Positions 17,803-28,798 of a stretch of 64,000 bases of DNA are shown in pieces. A model generated the notes under the pieces. That model had not been told where the DNA came from, ran no database searches, and saw nothing but the letters and a program-made list of their open reading frames with translations. The stretch spans positions 62,001-126,000 of the forward strand of contig NZ_JAHWXY010000001.1 in assembly GCF_024281235.1 (NCBI RefSeq), in the 5' to 3' direction. Position 1 is the first letter of the stretch, and each line of letters begins with the position of its first letter. This DNA comes from Shinella daejeonensis (GTDB taxonomy: Bacteria; Pseudomonadota; Alphaproteobacteria; Rhizobiales; Rhizobiaceae). Both the position numbers and the translations under genes were made by a program.

Positions 17803-19857
17803 TCAGATATCCAGATTTTCGACGAAGACCGCGCGCTCCTGGATGAAGCGGAAGCGGGCTTCCGGCTTCGTCCCCATCAGGTCGTCGACGGCGGTGCGCG
17901 TGCCCTCGAAGTCGATGTCGTCGATCTCCACTTTCAGCAGCGTGCGTTTGGCCGGATCCATCGTGGTCTCCTTGAGCTGCGAGGGCAGCATCTCGCCAAG
18001 ACCCTTGAAGCGGCCGATCTCGACCTTGCCGCGGCCGTTGAACTGGCTGCGCATCAGTTCCTCGCGATGCTGGTCGTCACGGGCATAAAGGGTCTTTCCG
18101 CCCTGACTGAGGCGGTAGAGCGGCGGTACGGCGAGATAAAGATGCCCGCCGCGGATGAGTTCCGGCATCTCCTGATAAAAGAAAGTGATGAGCAGGGAGG
18201 CGATATGGGCTCCGTCGACGTCGGCGTCCGTCATGACGATGACGCGCTCGTAGCGCAGGTCTTCCTCGCGGTATTTCGAGCGGGTGCCGCAGCCCAGCGC
18301 CTGCACGAGATCGGAAATCTGCTGGTTGGCGCCCAGCTTCTCCCGCCCCGCGCTCGCCACGTTGAGGATCTTCCCGCGCAGTGGGAGAATAGCCTGATTG
18401 GCGCGGTTTCGCGCCTGCTTGGCGGAACCGCCGGCCGAATCGCCCTCGACGATAAAAAGCTCCGCGCCGGCGGCTGAACTCTGCGAGCAATCGGCGAGTT
18501 TCCCCGGCAGGCGCAGCTTCCTGACCGCCGTCTTGCGGCTCACTTCCTTTTCCTTGCGCCGGCGCAGGCGTTCCTCCGCGCGCTCGATCACCCAGTCGAG
18601 CAGCTTTGCCGCCTCGGCGGGGTTATCGGCGAGATAATGGTCGAACGGGTCGCGCAGCGCATTCTCGACAAGGCGCTGGGCCTCGGCGGTCGCAAGCTTG
18701 TCCTTCGTCTGGCCGACGAATTCCGGCTCGCGGATGAAGACCGAAAGCATGCCGATGGCCGAAATCATCACATCGTCGGTGGAGATCATCGACGCGCGCT
18801 TGTTCTGCGTCAGTTCGGCGTAGTTCTTGAGCCCCCTGGTCAGCGCGATGCGCAGGCCCGCCTCATGGGTGCCGCCGTCGCCTGTCGGGATGGTGTTGCA
18901 ATAGGAATGGATGAGCGAATCGCCGCCATGCCACGTCACCGCCCATTCGATCGATCCGTGGCCGCCGGCCTTCTCGCTCTTGCCGGCGAAGATCTCCCGG
19001 GTGACGGTATAATCCTTGCCGAGCGTCGCCTGAAGATAGTCCTTCAGGCCGCCGGGGAAGTGGAACACCGCCTTTTCCGGCGTGTCGGAACCTTCGGGCA
19101 ACAAGGCGGGATCGCAACTCCAGCGGATCTCCACGCCGCCGAAAAGATAGGCCTTGGACCGGGCCATGCGGAACACCCGCCCCGGATCGAAGCGCACCTG
19201 CGGGCCGAAGATCTGCGGATCGGGATGGAACCGGACCTTCGTTCCGCGACGGTTGTGGACATCGCCCAGTTCCTCCAGCGGCCCGAGCGGCTTGCCCCGG
19301 GAAAAGCACTGGCGATAGAGCTTGCGGTTTCGCGCGACTTCCACCTCGAGGCGATCGGACAGCGCATTGACCACCGAGACGCCGACGCCGTGCAGGCCGC
19401 CCGAGGTCTCATAGGCCTTGCCGTCGAACTTGCCGCCGGCGTGAAGCACGGTGAGAATCACCTCCAGCGTCGACTTGCCGGGCATTTGCGGATGGTTTTC
19501 CACAGGAATGCCGCGACCATTGTCGGTGACGGACAGAAAGCCCTCGGCGTCGAGATTGACCTCGATGAAATTGGCATGGCCAGCGACGGCCTCGTCCATC
19601 GCGTTGTCGATGACTTCCGAAAACAGATGGTGCAGGGCCTTTTCGTCCGTGCCGCCGATATACATGCCCGGACGCATGCGCACCGGTTCGAGCCCTTCGA
19701 GAACGCGGATTGCCGAGGCATCGTAATCGTCGCCGCCGCCGCCGTTTGCCGGCGCGGCGCGGGATGCGGGTTCCCGTAGCGGTTTCACAGCCGCGGGCAC
19801 CGGCTGCCGTGCGGGCTCGGAGGGAAACTGGGCGAAGAGATCGTTGTCGTCCTGCAT
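17803..19857 (-). CDS. parE: DNA topoisomerase IV subunit B
   Basis: ParE is the ATPase half of topoisomerase IV, which decatenates daughter chromosomes with ParC. GHKL ATPase motifs are EVIDNAMDEAVAGHA, TDNGRGIPV and GLHGVGVSVVNALS. The Toprim domain shows EGDSAGGSAKQARN and the metal-binding MTDADVDGAHIASLL. The C-terminus GRFKGLGEMLPSQLKETTMDP is conserved. ParE rather than GyrB is favoured by the compact 684-aa length and the RYxxLxxxxxRPG-free N-terminus DYDASAIRVLEGLEPVRMRPGMYIGG. The start at ATG 19857 (MQDDNDLFAQF) is a choice; ATG 19887 adds ten residues, and neither has a good RBS. The partner parC is not in the window. Confidence 0.95.
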   Translation of the reverse strand: MQDDNDLFAQFPSEPARQPVPAAVKPLREPASRAAPANGGGGDDYDASAIRVLEGLEPVRMRPGMYIGGTDEKALHHLFSEVIDNAMDEAVAGHANFIEVNLDAEGFLSVTDNGRGIPVENHPQMPGKSTLEVILTVLHAGGKFDGKAYETSGGLHGVGVSVVNALSDRLEVEVARNRKLYRQCFSRGKPLGPLEELGDVHNRRGTKVRFHPDPQIFGPQVRFDPGRVFRMARSKAYLFGGVEIRWSCDPALLPEGSDTPEKAVFHFPGGLKDYLQATLGKDYTVTREIFAGKSEKAGGHGSIEWAVTWHGGDSLIHSYCNTIPTGDGGTHEAGLRIALTRGLKNYAELTQNKRASMISTDDVMISAIGMLSVFIREPEFVGQTKDKLATAEAQRLVENALRDPFDHYLADNPAEAAKLLDWVIERAEERLRRRKEKEVSRKTAVRKLRLPGKLADCSQSSAAGAELFIVEGDSAGGSAKQARNRANQAILPLRGKILNVASAGREKLGANQQISDLVQALGCGTRSKYREEDLRYERVIVMTDADVDGAHIASLLITFFYQEMPELIRGGHLYLAVPPLYRLSQGGKTLYARDDQHREELMRSQFNGRGKVEIGRFKGLGEMLPSQLKETTMDPAKRTLLKVEIDDIDFEGTRTAVDDLMGTKPEARFRFIQERAVFVENLDI

Positions 19858-20072
19858 GGGCTGTTCAGATTTTGTTCCGTGCGTCATTTTCGCGTCGCGG
19901 CCGGTGCGGCCTTTGGATGGGCGATGGGTGTCGGTTGGGCGAATCACTTGCGACTTTGCCAGATTCCGCGCGATTTCGCGATGCTGCGCCGCATAGTGGT
20001 CTCGGGAGGGCCGCATTGCGGTCTCGCGAGGATTGCGTCTGCCGCAGGCGGATGGCAAGAGTTTTCACCTGA

Positions 20073-20972
20073 ATGGATCGACAGTTTATGCCAAAGTCCA
20101 CAATTCATTGTCTCTTCCGGATGGCATGCGCCATATGGCTCACCGTCGTTTCGGCAAACGGCGCGGCCGCGCTGACGCTTGAGCCGTGGAAGGACGACCT
20201 CTTCTCCTACGGCGAGGTCGTGGAAACGGCCGAAGGCGGCGCCCTGCGGGTGATCGACTATCAGGAGATGCGCGACATCAACGGCCGCGACCAGACGCCG
20301 GAGCGCCGGGTCAGATCCGCCTATGTCTCGACCGACATCCGGAAGGTCCAGCAGAACCTGGCGCTGGAAACGCCGGCCGGCCGTCTGGACGTGACGATGA
20401 CCGGAAAGGCGCAGGGCGCGTCCTTCACCGTCATCTTCATCCACGGGCGTGGAGGAGACCGCAGGCTGGGCGGCAACGACTGGACGTTCGGCGGCAACTT
20501 CAATCGTCTGAAGAACCTCGCGGCGCGCAACGGCGGCGTCTATTATGCCCCGAGCGTGCCATCCTTCGACGACCGGGGCAGGGCGCTGGTCTCCGGCCTC
20601 ATCGGCAAGGCGAAGGCCGCTTCGCCGGGCGCGCCCGTGGTGCTTGCCTGTGCGTCCATGGGCAGTTTCATCTGCGCCCGCGTGGCGCGTGACTCCGAGG
20701 CCGTCGGCAATCTCTCGGGCATGATCCTGATGGGCGGCGCAGCCGATGCGGAGTACCTTTCGACGCCGGCCTTCCGGGCGAAGCTGCCGGTCTATTTCAC
20801 CCATGGGGACATGGACGGCGTCTATCAGGCGAATGACCAGATCGCCCTGTTCCGCAAGCTGCGCAAGGCGGGGATCCCCACGCGTTTCGTCCTGTTCCAG
20901 ACCGGCGGCCACGGCACGCCCGTCCGCATGACCGACTGGCGCGAGGCGCTCAACTGGATTTTCGCCCGCTGA
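20073..20972 (+). CDS. Exported alpha/beta hydrolase-fold protein
   Basis: A 299-aa protein with a probable signal sequence (CLFRMACAIWLTVVSANGAAA) and an alpha/beta hydrolase fold. TVIFIHGRGGDRRLGG carries the HGxGG oxyanion-hole segment; LACASMGSFICARVA is the nucleophile elbow (A-S-M-G-S, Ser nucleophile); YFTHGDMDGVY contains the likely catalytic Asp; and FQTGGHGTPVRM the catalytic His. It is probably a periplasmic esterase or lipase of unknown substrate. ATG 20073 is used; ATG 20088 (MPKSTIHCLF) is equally possible and would put the signal peptide closer to the start. It is divergent from parE across about 215 bp. Confidence 0.82.
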   Translation: MDRQFMPKSTIHCLFRMACAIWLTVVSANGAAALTLEPWKDDLFSYGEVVETAEGGALRVIDYQEMRDINGRDQTPERRVRSAYVSTDIRKVQQNLALETPAGRLDVTMTGKAQGASFTVIFIHGRGGDRRLGGNDWTFGGNFNRLKNLAARNGGVYYAPSVPSFDDRGRALVSGLIGKAKAASPGAPVVLACASMGSFICARVARDSEAVGNLSGMILMGGAADAEYLSTPAFRAKLPVYFTHGDMDGVYQANDQIALFRKLRKAGIPTRFVLFQTGGHGTPVRMTDWREALNWIFAR

Positions 20973-21077
20973 GAGGAAAAGCGGGCAATTCGCACCAAAG
21001 GGCGCGGCGCTCTTTCGCGGAGCCACGCGATTTGCTACGCCCCGGAACACAACGATATGGCAGGAAAGGGAGGCCAC

Positions 21078-21848
21078 ATGACACCGGACGTAACCCCGCT
21101 CGTCGCCGGCAACTGGAAAATGAACGGCACGCGCGCATCGCTCGACCAGATCAAGGCGATGGCCGAAGGTGTGAAGGGCGCGCTTTCCGACAAGGTCGAA
21201 ACGCTGATCTGCCCGCCCGCCACGCTGCTTTACGTCGCGACCGCGCTTTGCGACGACAGCCCCCTTTGCATCGGCGCGCAGGATTGCCATGAAAAGGCGT
21301 CGGGCGCCCATACGGGCGATATCTCGGCGGAAATGATCGCCGACTGCTTCGGAACCCATGTCATCGTGGGGCACTCCGAGCGGCGCAGCGACCACGGCGA
21401 AAGCGACGCCCTCGTGCGCGCCAAGGCGGAAATCGCCCATGCCAGCGATCTCGTCGCCATCGTCTGCATCGGCGAGACGGGGCAGGAGCGCGAGGCCGGC
21501 CGGACGCTCGATGTCCTGAAAGCGCAGCTTGCGGGCTCCGTACCGGACGGGGCGACGGCCGCCAATACCGTCATCGCCTATGAGCCCGTGTGGGCGATCG
21601 GCACCGGCGTGACGCCGACGGCGGCGGATGTAGAGGCTGCCCATGCCTTCATGCGTGCGGAACTGGAGGCGCGTTTCAAGGACGAGGGGGCGAAGATGCG
21701 CATCCTTTACGGCGGTTCGGTCAAGCCCGGCAATGCGCAGGAACTGATGGGCGTGAAGAACGTCGACGGCGCGCTGATCGGCGGGGCCAGCTTGAAAGCG
21801 GCGGACTTCCTCGCCATCTACCGGGCTTACGAAACGCTGCTGGCCTGA
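21078..21848 (+). CDS. tpiA: Triosephosphate isomerase
   Basis: TpiA interconverts dihydroxyacetone phosphate and glyceraldehyde-3-phosphate. The 256-aa protein has the N-terminal VAGNWKMNG with the active-site Asn12 and Lys14, the catalytic His in VIVGHSERR, the catalytic Glu in [13 protein letters not shown], and the phosphate-binding YGGSVKPGN and GALIGGASL loops. The ATG at 21078 has a strong RBS (gggagg) 4-5 bases upstream; ATG 21057 lacks one. It heads a tpiA-secG-pyrG series on one strand, an order shared with other rhizobia, with 98 bases to secG. Confidence 0.97.
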   Translation: MTPDVTPLVAGNWKMNGTRASLDQIKAMAEGVKGALSDKVETLICPPATLLYVATALCDDSPLCIGAQDCHEKASGAHTGDISAEMIADCFGTHVIVGHSERRSDHGESDALVRAKAEIAHASDLVAIVCIGETGQEREAGRTLDVLKAQLAGSVPDGATAANTVIAYEPVWAIGTGVTPTAADVEAAHAFMRAELEARFKDEGAKMRILYGGSVKPGNAQELMGVKNVDGALIGGASLKAADFLAIYRAYETLLA

Positions 21849-21946
21849 GGCGGGGAATGCCGGCCAAGGGCTTGGAATGCGGCCCGTCATGGTATAAGTG
21901 AGCCGCAAATCTTTCATTTGGGCCTCTCGGTCCGGGATATCAAAAC

Positions 21947-22384
21947 ATGCAGACCATCTTGCTCGTCATCTATCTCATGGTCGTCGTCGTGCTGATCGGC
22001 GTCGTGCTGATCCAGCGGTCTGAAGGCGGCGGCCTTGGCATTGGCGGCGGATCCGGCTTCATGTCGGCGCGCGGCACGGCCAATGCGCTCACGCGCACCA
22101 CGGCGATCCTGGCGGCGCTGTTCTTCGTGCTCGCGCTCGGCATGGGCATTCTCGCCCGCTACGAATCGCGCCCGACCGACATTCTCGACCGCATTCCCGG
22201 CACGACCGGCACCGGTGGCGTTCTCGACGCGCTCGGCGGCGCCGAAGAAAGCCAGCCGCAGAGCGATGCCGCCACCCCGCCGCCTGCGACCGACGGCGTC
22301 CCGACCGAAGGCGGAACCGCCGCGCCCGCGCCGTCGGGCGGGGGAGCCACTGAGAATAATTCCGGCGTTCCGAGCGGCCAGTAA
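21947..22384 (+). CDS. secG: Preprotein translocase subunit SecG
   Basis: SecG is the small accessory subunit of the SecYEG channel. The 145-aa protein has two transmembrane helices (residues 3-22, ILLVIYLMVVVVLIGVVL, and about 53-73, AILAALFFVLALGMGILA) joined by the Gly-rich loop SEGGGLGIGGGSGF, then MSARGTANALTRTT. The tail of about 70 residues is rich in Gly, Pro and Ala and probably disordered, as in other alphaproteobacterial SecG proteins. A terminator follows at 22406, so pyrG downstream needs its own promoter. Confidence 0.95.
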   Translation: MQTILLVIYLMVVVVLIGVVLIQRSEGGGLGIGGGSGFMSARGTANALTRTTAILAALFFVLALGMGILARYESRPTDILDRIPGTTGTGGVLDALGGAEESQPQSDAATPPPATDGVPTEGGTAAPAPSGGGATENNSGVPSGQ

Positions 22385-22405
22385 CCGCCAGCGCCCGAAC
22401 GAGCC

Positions 22406-22439
22406 GGCCGGTTGGAGAAAACCAACCGGCCTTCTTCTT
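22406..22439 (+). terminator. Rho-independent terminator after secG
   Basis: A 10-bp perfect stem, ggccggttgg (22406-22415) with ccaaccggcc (22422-22431), a 6-base loop and a T-rich tail ttcttctt. It ends the tpiA-secG transcript. Confidence 0.85.
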
Positions 22440-22445
22440 GTGTAA

Positions 22446-24158
<1,713 letters not shown>

Positions 24159-24186
24159 CCAGCGGCATCTACTGTTTGAATACAAG

Positions 24187-24212
24187 AAAACCGGCCGCAA
24201 GGCCGGTTTTTC
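24187..24212 (+). terminator. Rho-independent terminator after pyrG
   Basis: A 10-bp stem, aaaaccggcc (24187-24196) with ggccggtttt (24201-24210), a gcaa tetraloop and a short T tail. It is 29 bases after the pyrG stop. Confidence 0.88.
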
Positions 24213-24255
24213 TGTTGCGGGTTCATGACCTCGATCGCGGTGTCCGGCTGCAACC

Positions 24256-24283
24256 GGAAAACCTCCCGCCCGGAAGCGGGAGG
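24256..24283 (-). terminator. Rho-independent terminator after glnA
   Basis: The stem gcgggagg/cctcccgc (24262-24269 with 24276-24283) read on the minus strand is followed by gttttcc. It lies 13 bases past the glnA stop and back to back with the pyrG terminator. Confidence 0.75.
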
Positions 24284-24296
24284 CCGCCGTGTCCGC

Positions 24297-25706
24297 TCAG
24301 GCGGAATAGTACATGTCGAATTCGACCGGATGCGGCGTCATCTCGTAGCGGATGACCTCGGCCATCTTCAGCTCGATGAAGGCGTCGATCTGGTCGTCGT
24401 CGAAGACGCCGCCGGCCGTCAGGAACTTGCGGTCCTTGTCGAGGCTTTCCAGCGCCTCGCGCAGGCTGCCGCAAACCGTCGGGATCTTCTTCAGTTCCTT
24501 CGGCGGCAGATCGTAAAGATCCTTGTCCATGGCCTTGCCCGGATGGATCTTGTTCTTGATGCCGTCGATGCCGGCCATCAGCATGGCGGCGAAGGCCAGA
24601 TAGGGATTGGCCAGCGGATCGGGAAAGCGGACCTCGACGCGCTTGGACTTGGGCCCGGTGCTGAGCGGGATGCGGCAGGAGGCCGAGCGGTTGCGGGCGG
24701 AATAGGCGAGAAGCACCGGCGCTTCGTAACCCGGGACGAGACGCTTGTAGGAGTTCGTCGTCGGATTGGTGAAGGCGTTGATCGCCTTGGCGTGCTTGAT
24801 GATGCCGCCGATATAATAGAGGCAGCTTTCCGACAGGCCGGCGTATTCGTCGCCGGCGAAGGTCGGCTTGCCGTCCTTCCAGATCGACTGGTGCACATGC
24901 ATGCCCGAGCCGTTGTCGCCGAAAACCGGCTTCGGCATGAATGTTGCGGTCTTGCCGTAGGCGTTGGCGACCTGATGCACGACATATTTGTAGATCTGGA
25001 TCTTGTCGGCGTTGCGGAGCAGCGTGTCGAACTTGACGCCGAGTTCGTGCTGGGCGGCGGCGACCTCATGGTGCTGCTTTTCGACGGTGACGCCCATTTC
25101 GGCAAGAACCGTCAGCATTTCCGAGCGCATGTCCTGGCAGCTGTCGATCGGCGGAACCGGCATGTAGCCGCCCTTGAGGCGCGGCCGATGACCGAGATTG
25201 CCGGTTTCATAGGCCGTATCGTCGTTGGAGGGCAGTTCCGACGAATCGAGCTTGAAACCGGTGTTGTAGGGGCTCGCCTTGTATTTGACGTCGTCGAAGA
25301 CGAAGAATTCCGGCTCGGGACCGACGAAGACGGTGTCGCCGATGCCGGAGGCCTTCAGGTAGGCTTCCGCCTTCCTGGCCGTGCCGCGCGGATCGCGATT
25401 ATAGGCTTCACCGGAAACCGGGTCGAGGATGTCGCACATCACGACCATCGTGGACTGCGCGAAGAACGGGTCCATATGGACCGTGGCCGGATCGGGCATC
25501 AGCACCATGTCGGATTCGTTGATCGCCTTCCAGCCGCCGATCGAGGACCCGTCGAACATGATGCCGTCGGCGAACATGTCCTCGTCGACGCAGGAAACGT
25601 CCATCGTGATGTGGTGCATCTTCCCCCTGGGATCGGTGAAGCGCACGTCGAGGAACTTGACGTCGTTTTCCTTGATTTGCTTGAGAATGTCGTTGGCAGT
25701 CGTCAT
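24297..25706 (-). CDS. glnA: Glutamine synthetase type I
   Basis: GlnA makes glutamine from glutamate, ammonia and ATP. The 469-aa protein is a standard GSI: beta-grasp N-terminus with [21 protein letters not shown], metal and ATP sites in [24 protein letters not shown] and [13 protein letters not shown], and [11 protein letters not shown]. Tyr398 in [11 protein letters not shown] matches the tyrosine adenylylated by GlnE, so activity is probably controlled covalently. It lies 59 bases downstream of glnB on the same strand, the classic alphaproteobacterial glnB-glnA operon, and would be read from the sigma-54-type promoter upstream of glnB. Confidence 0.98.
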   Translation of the reverse strand: MTTANDILKQIKENDVKFLDVRFTDPRGKMHHITMDVSCVDEDMFADGIMFDGSSIGGWKAINESDMVLMPDPATVHMDPFFAQSTMVVMCDILDPVSGEAYNRDPRGTARKAEAYLKASGIGDTVFVGPEPEFFVFDDVKYKASPYNTGFKLDSSELPSNDDTAYETGNLGHRPRLKGGYMPVPPIDSCQDMRSEMLTVLAEMGVTVEKQHHEVAAAQHELGVKFDTLLRNADKIQIYKYVVHQVANAYGKTATFMPKPVFGDNGSGMHVHQSIWKDGKPTFAGDEYAGLSESCLYYIGGIIKHAKAINAFTNPTTNSYKRLVPGYEAPVLLAYSARNRSASCRIPLSTGPKSKRVEVRFPDPLANPYLAFAAMLMAGIDGIKNKIHPGKAMDKDLYDLPPKELKKIPTVCGSLREALESLDKDRKFLTAGGVFDDDQIDAFIELKMAEVIRYEMTPHPVEFDMYYSA

Positions 25707-25765
25707 AAGTATGTTTCCTGTGAGGGGACGAAATGGAAGGCCACGGCCGGAAGGGCCGGGCAGTG

Positions 25766-26465
<700 letters not shown>

Positions 26466-27962
26466 ATGGTGACGATGATGCACAAGGAACTCGAAACACT
26501 CATCATCCCGCCGGACGTCATGAACGACATAGACCGTGCGGCCGCCGGAGAAGGGCTGGACAGTCTCGGTCTCATGGAGCGCGCCGGCCGGGCCGTCGGT
26601 GCGGCGGCGCTGCGGCGCTATCCCGGGGCGTTGCGCTTCGTCGTGCTCTGCGGTCCGGGCAACAACGGCGGCGACGGTTATGTGGCCGCGCGCCATCTCC
26701 GCGAGGCAGGAGCGCCGCCGGCGGTCCATGCGCTTGGTGATCCGGCCATGCTTACAGGAGACGCGGCCGCGATGGCCACGGCCTTCGGCGGGCCGATCCT
26801 GCCGCTTTCGGACTTTGCGCCGCGCCCCGGCGATGTCGTCATCGACGCCCTTTTCGGCGCGGGCCTCTCGCGCGATGTTCCCGCCGACGTCATCGCTATC
26901 ATCGGGCGCGTACGCGATCTGGCGCTGCCCGTTCTGGCCGTCGACCTGCCTTCGGGTGTTGACGGGCGGACGGGAGGCATATGCGGCGCGGCCTTCCAGG
27001 CCGAGGCGACCGTCACTTTCGTCTGTCGCAAGCCCGGACACCTGCTGCTGCCGGGCCGCATGCTGAGCGGGACGGTGGAACTGTTCGACATCGGCATCCC
27101 GGCGCGGACCGTCCTGCGCCATTCCAGTCACCTGCGCGTCAATTCTCCGTCGATCTGGCGCAGTGCCCTGACGCCCGCCGGCGCGGGCAGCCATAAATAT
27201 ACGCGTGGACATCTCGCCGTCTTCTCGGGACCTTTCACCGCGACGGGTGCGGCCCGCCTTGCCGCCGCCGCCGGCCTGCGCGCCGGGGCGGGGCTGGTCA
27301 CCGTGCTCGCCGCAGGGCCGGCGCTTGCCGCGAACGCCGCGCATCTGACGGCCGTCATGCTGCGGCGGATCGATGACGGCGAGGGGCTTTCCGCACTTCT
27401 GGAGGACCGCCGGGTGACAATTTTCGTCCTCGGCCCGGGCTTCGGCGATGGCGAAAGGGCACGGGACTATGCCGCCCGGATCGCCGCGGCCGGCCGGCGT
27501 CTCGTTCTCGACGCCGACGGTATCAGCGCGTTCCGCGATGCGCCGGATCGGCTTTTCTCGCTATTCTCCGGGCAGGTCCGTCTGGTGCTGACACCCCACG
27601 ATGGTGAATTCGAACGCCTCTTTCCCGATCTTGCCGCCAATCGCACTTTTTCCAGGATCGATCGGGCCTTGCAGGCAGCCGCCCGCAGCAACGCCGTCGT
27701 CATCCTGAAAGGGGCCGATACGGTGATCGCCGTGCCGGACGGGCGGGCGCTGGTCAATGTAAACGCGCCGCCTTTCCTGGCGACGGCCGGCTCCGGTGAT
27801 GTGCTTTCGGGCATCGTCGGTGCGCATCTGGCGCAGGGGCTTGCTCCCTTCGAGGCCGCCGCGAGCGCGGTCTGGCGTCACGGCGAGGCGGGCCGGATCG
27901 CCGGCGACGGGCTGACGGCGGAGGATTTGCCGGATGCCGTTCCGCCCTGGCCGCGCGATTGA
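26466..27962 (+). CDS. nnr: Bifunctional NAD(P)HX epimerase / ADP-dependent dehydratase
   Basis: This enzyme repairs hydrated NAD(P)H. The 498-aa protein fuses the YjeF_N epimerase (residues 1-220; LMERAGRAVG, VVLCGPGNNGGDGYVAARHL and VLAVDLPSGVDGRTG) to the ribokinase-like YjeF_C dehydratase (about 235-495; HKYTRGHLAVFSGP, LGPGFGDGERARDY, LVLTPHDGEFERLF and the catalytic region ATAGSGDVLSGIVGAHLAQG). Both halves look complete. The ATG at 26466 is used; ATG 26478 or 26481 are near alternatives. It is divergent from glnB and converges with the DUF72 gene (9 bp between stops). Confidence 0.95.
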   Translation: MVTMMHKELETLIIPPDVMNDIDRAAAGEGLDSLGLMERAGRAVGAAALRRYPGALRFVVLCGPGNNGGDGYVAARHLREAGAPPAVHALGDPAMLTGDAAAMATAFGGPILPLSDFAPRPGDVVIDALFGAGLSRDVPADVIAIIGRVRDLALPVLAVDLPSGVDGRTGGICGAAFQAEATVTFVCRKPGHLLLPGRMLSGTVELFDIGIPARTVLRHSSHLRVNSPSIWRSALTPAGAGSHKYTRGHLAVFSGPFTATGAARLAAAAGLRAGAGLVTVLAAGPALAANAAHLTAVMLRRIDDGEGLSALLEDRRVTIFVLGPGFGDGERARDYAARIAAAGRRLVLDADGISAFRDAPDRLFSLFSGQVRLVLTPHDGEFERLFPDLAANRTFSRIDRALQAAARSNAVVILKGADTVIAVPDGRALVNVNAPPFLATAGSGDVLSGIVGAHLAQGLAPFEAAASAVWRHGEAGRIAGDGLTAEDLPDAVPPWPRD

Positions 27963-27971
27963 ACGCCGCCG

Positions 27972-28775
27972 TCAGGCGACCTTGCGCTGCAACGCGCGCG
28001 CGCCGTTCGGGGCATTAACCTTGCCGGAGGTGATGAAGAAGGCGAAGACGTCGCGCGGTTGCCTGGCGGGTCTCGTGCCCGGATCGATCCGCGGCAGGTC
28101 GGCAGGTTCGCCGCCCTTCGCCCAGTCCTCCAGCCGCCCGGCCCAGGCGTCGAGCGCTGCGGGCGCATAGCAGGTCTCGATCTCGTCGGAGCCCTGTTGC
28201 AGGCGCGCATAGACGAAATCGGCGGTCACATCGGCGATCTCGGGATAGGCGGGATGATGGGCATAGACGATGGCCGCGCCGCACTTGCGGGCGAGCGCGG
28301 CGAACTCCGGAACCTTGAAGGAATCATGCCGCACCTCCAGTGCATGCCGTAGCGGCAGGCCGTCCCGGCTTTTTGGCAGGAGCTTGAGAAAGCCCTCGAA
28401 ATCTTCCGGGTCGAAAGCCTTCGTGGGGGCGAACTGCCAGAGGATCGGCCCCAGGCGGTCGCCCAGTTCGGTCAATCCTTGCCCAAGGAATTTTTCAATT
28501 GATTCAGACGATTGTGAGAGTATCTTGCGATTTGTCGTGAAGCGGCTTGCCTTGAGGGAGAAGACAAAGCCGTCCGGTACGTCGGCTGCCCATTTGGCAA
28601 AGGTTTCCGGCTTCTGCGAACCGTAATAGGTGCCGTTGATCTCGATCGTCGCCAGTTCCTGCCCGGCGAACTGGAGCTGTCGCGTCTTCGGAAGCTTGTC
28701 GGGGTAGAAGGTGCCTTCCCACGGCGCGAAGGTCCAGCCGCCGATTCCGGTGCGGATGGTGCCGGATGTGCTCAT
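27972..28775 (-). CDS. DUF72 domain-containing protein
   Basis: A 267-aa TIM-barrel protein of the DUF72/YecE family: RTGIGGWTFAPWEGTFYPDKLP at the start, YYGSQKPETFAKWAADVPDGFVFSLKASRFTTN, LGPILWQFAP, and a central EVRHDSF containing a conserved acidic residue. The biochemical function of the family is not firmly established. The ATG at 28775 has a strong RBS (ggaggag) 6 bases upstream, so the nine extra codons before it are not used. It begins 23 bases after the uvrA stop and is probably in the same transcript, hence possibly under SOS control too. Confidence 0.9.
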   Translation of the reverse strand: MSTSGTIRTGIGGWTFAPWEGTFYPDKLPKTRQLQFAGQELATIEINGTYYGSQKPETFAKWAADVPDGFVFSLKASRFTTNRKILSQSSESIEKFLGQGLTELGDRLGPILWQFAPTKAFDPEDFEGFLKLLPKSRDGLPLRHALEVRHDSFKVPEFAALARKCGAAIVYAHHPAYPEIADVTADFVYARLQQGSDEIETCYAPAALDAWAGRLEDWAKGGEPADLPRIDPGTRPARQPRDVFAFFITSGKVNAPNGARALQRKVA

Positions 28776-28798
28776 GTCGTCTCCTCCTGCGCTTCGCT